Origin: Cyanophora paradoxa | Taxonomy: Eukaryota > Glaucocystophyceae > Cyanophorales > Cyanophoraceae | DNA length: 64,000 nt | Direction of reading: 5' to 3' | NCBI GenBank assembly: GCA_004431415.1 | Contig: QPMI01000039.1 | Span: forward strand, 248,001 to 312,000 | Shown: piece after piece, positions 57,241 to 64,000 of the stretch | Layout: each line of letters opens with the position of its first letter | How positions within the stretch are numbered: position 1 is the first letter of the stretch | The notes under the pieces: generated by a model | What the model was told of the DNA's origin: nothing | Database searches by the model: none | The model's input: the letters and a program-made list of their open reading frames with translations, nothing else | Position numbers and translations under genes: made by a program

Positions 57241-57781
57241 GGCCGCACCAGACCGCTCTGGGGGCCCCTACCGCTTGGGAGGTTGCCCCTGGTCGCAGAC
57301 AAGCAGCGACGCTGCGCCAAGCGCCTAGATAGAGCTCGCCCCCGCGCTGTGTCTCACGTTCGCTCCAGACTGTAAACACGCCCAGCTAGTGCTGAACCCG
57401 TTTCCTCAGTTAGCTTCGCTGTACACATCATTATCGCCTAGCTAGCGCTGAACGTGTTTCCTCAGTTAGCTTCTCTGTACACATTAATATCGTCTAGCCT
57501 ATTCTGTCCCGTTGCTCTGCAGACCGCGCTCAAGGGGGGCCGCGCTCCTCTTCGTCTCTTCTACTTGATAGCACTGTCTTGAATAGACATGAGCTATTGC
57601 TAGGCTTTGACCTAGGGAAAAGGCCGGCAGACGTAACAAGAGAGCGGGGTAGACGTAACGAGAGAGCGGGGTTGAAGGGAGAGTGGGGTGGACGCTAGGG
57701 CTGGTGCAGTAAGCGAGGGGGTGAGGGGATGGGGGTGGTGGAGAGGGGTGGGCCACCGCGGTGGGCTCTCTCTCATTTTTT
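57239..57781 (-). repeat. Right terminal inverted repeat of the Polinton-like virus
   Basis: Inverted copy of 1142-1682; it ends ggctctctctcatttttt before the cgtatt duplication. Confidence 0.92.
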
Positions 57782-57787
57782 CGTATT
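57782..57787. repeat. Target-site duplication, right copy (cgtatt)
   Basis: Matches 1136-1141. Confidence 0.85.
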
Positions 57788-57807
57788 GTGTCTTGTACGC
57801 CCGGCAG

Positions 57808-60030
57808 TTCGCAGAGTCCGACATAGGCACATCATCAATCGCAATGCATATGGCGCCGCACACGCGAACGGAATTGCAGCCGGCCACGCCCACGGCACCT
57901 CCGGCAAAGAGCACTGGCGGCCAGGAGAGCTCACAGCAGATGCAGCCACAGCTGCAGCTGCAGGGCGAGGGCTCTGCGGCTGCATCGACGTCGATCGCAG
58001 CTGCAGCTCTCTTGGGGGCGCCGGCGATTTCGAGACCTCCGGCCACGGGCGGCGCCAGCTGCAGCGCCGGGGGCGATCGCGAGAAGAAGGCGCCTGCCCC
58101 CCTTCTCACCGCTTCCTTTAGCGCTCTGCTCGCTGCGAACTCCAGATCCCAGCCCGCGAAGCCCTCGAGCTCTACGCCAGCGCCGTCGGCCGCGCCGGTG
58201 CAGCCTCCGACACGCGACAACCCGTTCCAGCCTGCAGCTGGTGCGCAAATACTTAATCCGCCTCCCAGGCCCGGCCCTGCAAGGCCTCTTGCATTTGTGA
58301 CCCTCTCAAAAATTCGAAATCTCATGATCAGCAGAACTGCCGGCGCCCATCGCGCCGCCGGTGCCGGACTGGAGCCGGGTGCCGCAGGAGGCCGTGCCCC
58401 TTGCCGAGAACCTCGCCGCCGTCCTCCGCGCCCTCGCCCCCAAGATGAAGCCCGGCGCCGTGCGCCCGCGCCCCATCTTCCGGCCCCGGCGGACGCGCAC
58501 GCTCACGAGGAGGGGGGTACGCATGCGGCGCAGAGTGTGAGTGGGGCGGTTTTGGGGCAGGAATTCAGCTCTCGGTTCAAGCCCTTCAAGGTCCGCCCGT
58601 ACCCCCCTAGCCCGAAGCGGCCCTCTGAGCCCGCCGCAGGAGCACGTGACGCCCGCCCTGCGATCCGCCGTCGCCTTCAGAGGCCCGCCCCGCCCCCCGC
58701 CCCCCGCCCCCCGCCCCCCGGCTTGCTCGGCCGCTGAGGGGCGGGGCGGGGGCAGGGGCGAAGTGCCCCGGGGACCCGGCCTCGCTGGCGAGCCTCCTCC
58801 AGTTCCTCTTCCCCACCTCCGTCCGCGTCTCCTTCGCCAAGGCCCGCCGCCCTCTCCCAGCGACGGCCGCGGCGGGGCGGGGCGGCTGAGGCGGGGGCGC
58901 AGGGGCAGCCGGCGGTGGCGCTGGCGGGGGGGCCCGGGGCCCTCGACGACGACCTCGCCGCCCTCCGCGAGGCCGCCCGCCGCGCAGAGGCCGCCCCGGT
59001 GCCCCCGAGGGAGGCCGGGCAGGGCGAGGAGAAGGGCAAGGAGCAGGAGAAGGGCAGGGAGCAGGCGCCCAGCGGGCGGCGGAGCCGCAGCCCGCCGCCG
59101 ATCGCGAGGTGCGGCCCGGCCCATCATTAGCCCTCTCGCTGCCGCTCGCGCCGCCGCTGACATGCACGAGCCTCATGATCAGCCCGCGGCGCTCCGGGGG
59201 CGCCGCAGCGCGAGCCCGCGGCGCTCGGGAGGGCGCCGCAGCCCGAGCCCCGTCTTCCACGGGAGCAGGGACCGCGCCGCGCCGTGGGGCCGGGCAGGGG
59301 CGGGCCGCGATCGCGAGCCCGCAGCCGGAGCCGCAGCCGCAGCCGGAGCCCGCGGCGCGGGACGAGCCCCAGGCGCAAGCAAAATAAGAGGCGAGCCGCC
59401 GGCGCCAGCGTCCCGCTGCGCGCCCGCCCTCTCTGACGGCGCGCGACTGCAGCCCACCGGCACCGGTGCCGCGCCGCTGGCAAGTGCAACCCGTCGTCCA
59501 AATTAAATTATATAATTAAACAAGCTTGCTTTAATTTCTCCTCGAGCTCTAATATGACTCGCTTTCGCGCTCCGCGCGTGCGCAGGGGCGGCCGGTGCGC
59601 GCCGGCGCCGGCGCTGCCCAGGACCCTCGCAGAGCTCCGGCAGCGGCGGGAGCTGCGGCTAGCGAGGTCCGCGGGCCGTGATCATGAGCGCTATAGCTAG
59701 ATCTCCATCCTCGCCCTGTGTTTACCCTCGCCCTCCATCTCCATCAAGACGATGGCCCGCGCTCCGATTAAATTCGCGCGAGCAGATCTAGAGAGGAGGT
59801 CGAGGTCCGACGGCAGCGGGAGCTGCGCGAGCTGCGGGAGTCGATCGCGAGGTCCGCCGGCCCCGCATACCCCGGGGGGCCGCGGCGTGACTCACGCGCC
59901 CGGCGTACCCCTCAGGTCCGTCTCGTCGGGCCGGAGGGACGAGCGGTCGCGGGGGCGGCCCCGGGGCAGCCGCAGCCGCAGCCGCAGCCGCAGCCGCAGC
60001 CGTGATCGGAGCCCGCCGCGGAATTCGAAG
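57808..60030 (+). CDS. Host gene, 3' exons (Ser/Arg/Pro-rich protein)
   Basis: The first exon starts after gcccggcag (57807) and reads FAESDIGTSSIAMHMAPH, then Gln/Ala/Pro-rich sequence to about 58334. The next probable exon is 58335 to about 58515, with an acceptor ctcatgatcagcag and donor gtacgcatg; it encodes PDWSRVPQEAVPLAENLAAV. Further coding-like stretches are LAALREAARRAEAAP near 58960 and RS-rich runs near 59080, 59200 and 59950-60020 (RSRSRSRSRDRSPPR). The tail looks like an RS domain, as in splicing-related nuclear proteins, but no RNA-binding domain is visible. Exon borders beyond 58515 are uncertain, as is whether all belong to one gene. Confidence 0.4.
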
Positions 60031-62736
60031 GGGCCGGAGCGGGACGGCACCGCCTCCGCCCGCGTCGACGTCGACGTCGCGGCCGCCCTCGAAGCGCGCA
60101 CCATTTCCTGTACCCCCGCCCCCGCCCGGCTCAGATCTGACAGAGGGGCCTGCAGGATCCGGGCGCGGTGGCCATATGCATGGATGCGCAGCAGAACAAG
60201 TCGGACGGAGACCCGCAGGCGCACAAAGAGGCGGGCGCGGGGGCTCCTCTGCCGGGTACCAATTGCAACTCCGCCTCGCAATCAAGCTCAAGCTCTGCCT
60301 CCGCGGCGCCGGCCGCCCCGGTCGACGATGGGCGGCCTCCGCCGCTCGGGGCCGCCACCGCCGTCCTCCCCCCGGGGCCCCCGATCCCTGTCCCCGCTAC
60401 CCAGACCCCGCGGGCCGCCCCCTCCCCCCCGGGGCCGCGGCAGGGACTCGCCCCCACCCATCGCGATCGGAAGCCGGTCTCGCCCCCAGCCATGGCCCGA
60501 TCGGGGGGCGCGGCGCCCCTGCCGGACGCCGAGGCACCGGCCGGCCATGGCGAGCTCGGCCTCGGCTCGAATCCCGCGATCAGGGAGCTCGACGACTTCT
60601 GAGCCTGAATTCGTCTACAATGTACATAATCAAATGCGTGAATCAGGGACAAGTGCATCCGCGAATCAGAAATTCACGACAACGTCTTGCCGATGCGGAT
60701 GCGCGGAACCGGAATACTATGGGTACGGTTGGCGGATCAAATTAGCGCGGAAAAAAGCAGTGGAGGGGGGGGGATCGAGGGGGAGATCTAGAGGAGAAGA
60801 GGAAGCAGATCGAGGAGATCTAGAGAGAGAGAGATATTAATGAAAGGGAGACTACAGGCTAGCTAGCTATATAGCTAGGGAGAACCGGCCCGGAGAGGGT
60901 CCGGCCCGGCATGGGAAGAAATTACTATGTATAAGGAAGTCCTATATAGAGAAAGAAATTGAAAGAGGGGCCGGGAAAGCAAAAAGATACAGCTCCCTAT
61001 AGGCCTAGGCGTCGCGTCGGCTCGGCAACGTCGATCGATCGCAAGAATGTCGACGTCGATCAAAAGGAAGAATAACAAGAAGGAATCGATCCGCGAGGTC
61101 TGCAGTCGACTTCCTCCCGAGGTTCGAGAATTCACGCACAGGCAAAGCCGAGCGCGAAAACCGAACGCTGACGCATGCGCAAACATTGCAGGGCCTGTCA
61201 TTTGAGGGGATTCAAGATTCGGTGCCGCGCGCTCGCGCCCCCATTTCTTGGGGAAATATTTTCTATGCCTCACGTGCACGCCTTTGAGCTCGCAGGTGGA
61301 ACGCAGTCGACAGGGAGACGCCGTGTCGGAAAGAACCACGAGAAAAGTCCTTGTGCTTACTCGAGCTCGATTTCCTTGCAATTAGGAGCATGCTTATCGC
61401 TTACTGTGCGGCACACGCCTCAGAGCGAACTGCGGAAGGCACGTATCATCAAAGCAGAGCGAATCCCCGGCAGTTTGCGAGTTGTGTACAAACGGCAAGT
61501 TCCCAAGGGGCCACCCGCGGCCGGGGCTGCCGAAGCGCGCCCTAGCGGCACGTGCACAGAACGGTCCCCGGATCGACACGAGCCTCCCCTTCCGCGGTTC
61601 GCGCTTTTCATACGCGCATGCATCGGAAATCGATGAGCTGAACGCTCAGTCCCTCGAGCTCCGCCGGATTGGAATCGTCAACAAACAAGAATTCGAAGAA
61701 GCTTAAGGATGCTTTCTTCGAGGTCTGCAATCGGCTCCCGAAGCAGGTTCGAAGGTTTAATTTGCGCCTCTAACCAACTCGAATTGGATCGATATCAGGA
61801 GCGCTAGCGCTGACGCTCTGATGCAGGGCCTCACTGCGAAGCAGATCATCGAGGAGGTGGCTTTTTAATTTCCAGTCGCATATTTACTAGTTGTAGCAAA
61901 CGTGTAAGATCCAATCCGCACCGTGATCGCGCCTCAGGTTCGTCGAGAGCATGGCCTTGTTGTATCTCGATCCTACGCGGGCGTCCTCCTTGTTCGTTCC
62001 TGCATGCCGCCGATGATGGTCTCTATAATGTGTCAAGGACTCCAGGACCTTGCCGACTTGTGTCGCTGATATTGATATCGATAACAGACGAAGTTGGAGA
62101 GCGACAAGCGCGTCGGCGCCATCCGCAACCCCGACAATTCGACCGCCCCAATCGTTTACGTCCCCGGAGCCACGAAGGCGCCGGACGAGGAGTGCGCCCA
62201 TTATCGTGTCGTAATTTAAAGCCAGCAGTAGCGTATATCCTTGCTATTTTCTCCTTTAGCTACTTATTTCTATTCATGATCATAACCATGGCGCCGGCAC
62301 ATATGCATGCTTATGCTGCTTATGCTGCTCATGCCTCTCGACCTTCGCGGTGAAATCACTCGTAGATCGACCACCACGGAGAACGATCGCGACGATCAAG
62401 AAGTAGAGGAGGAGGAAGATCTAGAGGACTTGGAAGATTTTTCAGATGACGTCGGCGGTGGTGATATCGATGAGCTCGAGCCCGCGGCCGCGGCGGTGTA
62501 CGAGTCCCACTCGAGCTCGGCGCCGCCGCAAGCTGCATCGATATCGTCACCGCGTACGCGTACGCGTTTGCGTGCCTCGAGGTCGTTTCCCGATGCATCG
62601 GCTCCGCCAACTGCGAATTCAGATGAAGTCGACGATGACGTGCCTGTGACCGAGATGAAGCGTAGGCGCCGAATGACAGCGACGCCGCCGCCCCTCAGCT
62701 GCGTTTCGCCAATCTCTTCGCCCAAGATGCCGGCGC
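60031..62736. other. Host GC-rich region, gene structure unresolved
   Basis: Mixed GC-rich coding-like and AT-richer segments. Overlapping ORFs on both strands are mostly composition effects. The best coding-like stretch is 62390-62736, with an acidic run (EEEEDLEDLEDFSDDVGGGD) and a basic end (EMKRRRRMTATPPP). It is cut by the hairpin element at 62737. Confidence 0.35.
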
Positions 62737-62807
62737 ACACATAAAGATAAACGTATTTTTAACCCTCGCGTTCCGCTCAGGTTAAAAATACGTTTATCTT
62801 TATGTGT
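62737..62807. repeat. Terminal hairpin of the second element (28-bp stem, 15-nt loop)
   Basis: 62737-62764 begins acacataaagataaac and is the exact reverse complement of 62780-62807. The loop is ctcgcgttccgctca. Stem length equals that at 16702. Confidence 0.92.
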
Positions 62808-62879
62808 GTTAATACATATTTTATATAAATTTAACATGATATTATACATATTTATATGTAATTATCGATGTGAAAATGA

Positions 62880-62970
62880 TAAATTCGATATAACCACGAT
62901 TAAGTTTTATGCAAATTCGATATAATCACGATATATTTAATGTAAATCCGATATAATCCCGATTGCGTTT
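62880..62970. repeat. CGATATAATC subterminal repeats, second element
   Basis: Three units: cgatataaccacgatt (about 62887), cgatataatcacgat (about 62918) and cgatataatcccgatt (about 62949). They correspond to those at 17037-17155. Confidence 0.75.
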
Positions 62971-63013
62971 ATCGTAAACAACTACAATTTACTGCGTGAT
63001 TCATTTAATGATA

Positions 63014-63655
63014 AGGTGGGGCGGTGGGGTCTGGTTGGGTCTGTTTTTCGAATTGCTATAAATTTCATGGCGTTCTAAATTTTTCTGAAAAGTGACCCCA
63101 CCACACCCCACCACCCCACCCTATCGATTAATTTATACTTCCACACTTAATTATATGGTAATTTCAATCTAATATATATCAATTTGAATAGTGGAATTGT
63201 TATGTGTTATGGTAATGGTTGGGTGTATGGTGGGGTGTAATCTCTTACGTAATTCAGTGTGGGAATCTCTACGATATAGAAGCGGAAATTAACATGTAAA
63301 TACCGTTAGATCTGTACAGGTTGGGTGTAAATACCGTTAGATCTGTACAATGTGGGTGTAATCTCTCTCGTATTACAGTGTTAATACTAACATTTTATAT
63401 ATTTATCGATGCGGTGGGGCGGTGGGGTCTGGTGGGGCATGTTTTTGAAATTCATTATTTTTGGGGATCCGCTCAAAATTTTCTTGAAATTTGATCCCAC
63501 CACACCCCACCCTCCCACCCTATCCATTAATTCATACATCACACACTTATTTATATGGTAATTTCAATCTAATATATAGCAATTTGAAAAGTGGGAATGC
63601 TATAAATTATGGTAACGGTGGGGTGTAGGGTGGGGTGTCATTCCTTACTGATTCA
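63014..63655. repeat. Two 250-bp G-rich repeats with inverted G/C arms
   Basis: Units at about 63014-63262 and 63412-63655 share ggggcggtggggtctgg, an AT-rich spacer, ccccaccacaccccacc, tatggtaatttcaatctaat and a final ggtggggtgt. Within each unit the G-rich and C-rich arms are inverted and could form a long hairpin or G-quadruplex. Between the units, gtaaataccgttagatctgt is repeated with a 31-bp period (63296 and 63327). Confidence 0.8.
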
Positions 63656-63904
63656 CGTAAGATTAACTCGGAAACCGCGCTACTCTATGCTTCTCCGCTC
63701 TCTCCAAACCGCTAAACATACACGTTACCCTCTCTTCTATCATCTCCTTTATTACTGATGTCTTACGCTCCGCTTCCGTATTCTTACCATCAATCGTGCG
63801 AAATTCAAAAAGTCCCGTGAGCAACCGAAAATGATTTAAGGAGAACGCGATACATTGGGGTAAGAAGAAAAATATTTTCTCTGTTTCAGATAAGTAAGGA
63901 TCAA

Positions 63905-64000
63905 ATGGCGGTTAATATTAATACGGATCGCATGGCTTACATGTTTAATGACCTCCCGATTTTCGATGAGGGTTTCGAGTCGACGCCGTTTCTTGCGGAA
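63905..64000 (+). CDS. Start of an ORF in the second element (partial; possible primase-helicase)
   Basis: Begins MAVNINTDRMAYMFNDLPIF and runs off the window after 32 codons. The leader (gtgagcaaccgaaaatgatttaagga) resembles the sequence before the inner-element primase-helicase (gtgggcaaccgaaaagcatttaagga), and the first residues are weakly like MNANTKIATPC. Identity as a primase-helicase rests mainly on that leader. Confidence 0.4.
   Translation, partial: MAVNINTDRMAYMFNDLPIFDEGFESTPFLAE

Larger units (their letters stand above)
1142..57781. mobile_element. Integrated Polinton-like (Maverick-like) virus with TIRs and 6-bp TSD
   Basis: The element is bounded by 541/543-bp terminal inverted repeats and flanked by the direct repeat cgtatt (1136-1141 and 57782-57787), the 5-6 bp target duplication expected of Polinton/Maverick integrases. 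It encodes PolB, rve integrase, packaging ATPase, major capsid protein and minor capsid proteins. It measures 56,640 bp. After subtracting the inner element (16702-48006) and the GC-rich insertion in the capsid gene (12508-14351), about 23.5 kb remain, a usual Polinton/PLV size. Several genes are disrupted, so this copy is probably not able to make virions unaided. Confidence 0.93.
62737..64000. mobile_element. Second hairpin-ended element, left end only
   Basis: It begins with a 28-bp-stem hairpin starting acacataaaga, as in the inner element. An AT-rich zone with CGATATAATC repeats follows, then G-rich repeats and the start of an ORF at the window edge. The sharp drop in GC marks the junction with host DNA. 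It is related to, but not a copy of, the 16702-48006 element, since stem and loop sequences differ. Confidence 0.8.

Noticed and set aside
1-64000. tRNA or rRNA genes
   Set aside because: I saw no cloverleaf with a conserved T-arm and no rRNA sequence, but an unaided reading cannot rule out a tRNA.

Overview
The window looks like nuclear DNA of a GC-rich, intron-bearing unicellular eukaryote. An alga or similar protist is my guess, because the viral families seen here are typical of such hosts. I cannot name the species. Host DNA occupies 1-1135 and 57788 to about 62736. It carries exons of a low-complexity protein rich in Ser, Arg, Pro and Gln, separated by short GT-AG introns.

Into one of these introns is inserted a complete Polinton-like (Maverick-like) DNA virus, 1142-57781. 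It has 541/543-bp terminal inverted repeats and a 6-bp target duplication (cgtatt, 1136-1141 and 57782-57787). Its gene set is typical of the group: protein-primed family B DNA polymerase, rve integrase, FtsK/HerA-type packaging ATPase, double-jelly-roll major capsid protein and minor capsid proteins. To these it adds a patatin-like lipase and a right-hand cassette of phage-like fibre and C1q-like attachment proteins. Without its own insertions it would be about 23.5 kb, a normal size. It is broken in at least four places: a 1.84-kb GC-rich insertion with a 7-bp target duplication splits the major capsid gene, the minor capsid gene is frameshifted, and a second element cuts off the 3' ends of two convergent genes (a second minor-capsid-like gene and the patatin).

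That second element, 16702-48006, is the most unusual part. It is AT-rich and almost perfectly palindromic: two arms of about 12.7 kb face each other around a 932-bp unique centre (34370-35301) that carries two genes. The left arm also holds a 4.76-kb tandem duplication. Each arm carries 22 copies of a GTCCAATTAAACAATYG iteron, three copies of a roughly 265-bp dispersed repeat, and about 12 genes: a D5-type AEP primase/SF3 helicase, two GIY-YIG (MUG113/T5orf172-like) proteins, two RING-finger proteins, AT-hook basic proteins, a DUF5710-like protein and several unknowns. I see no capsid gene, DNA polymerase or integrase in it. Its left end is an 85-nt stem-loop (perfect 28-bp stem, GC-rich loop) that looks like an unfolded hairpin telomere. 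The right end has lost this terminus.

A second insertion of the same kind starts at 62737. It again has a perfect 28-bp stem beginning ACACATAAAGA, a GC-rich loop and CGATATAATC repeats next to the end, and it runs off the window with the start of an ORF at 63905. The window therefore shows two insertions of a hairpin-ended, capsid-less replicon family, one inside a Polinton-like provirus and one directly in host DNA. I interpret the family as a satellite, plasmid or virus-derived element. This is the best candidate here for something not yet described.
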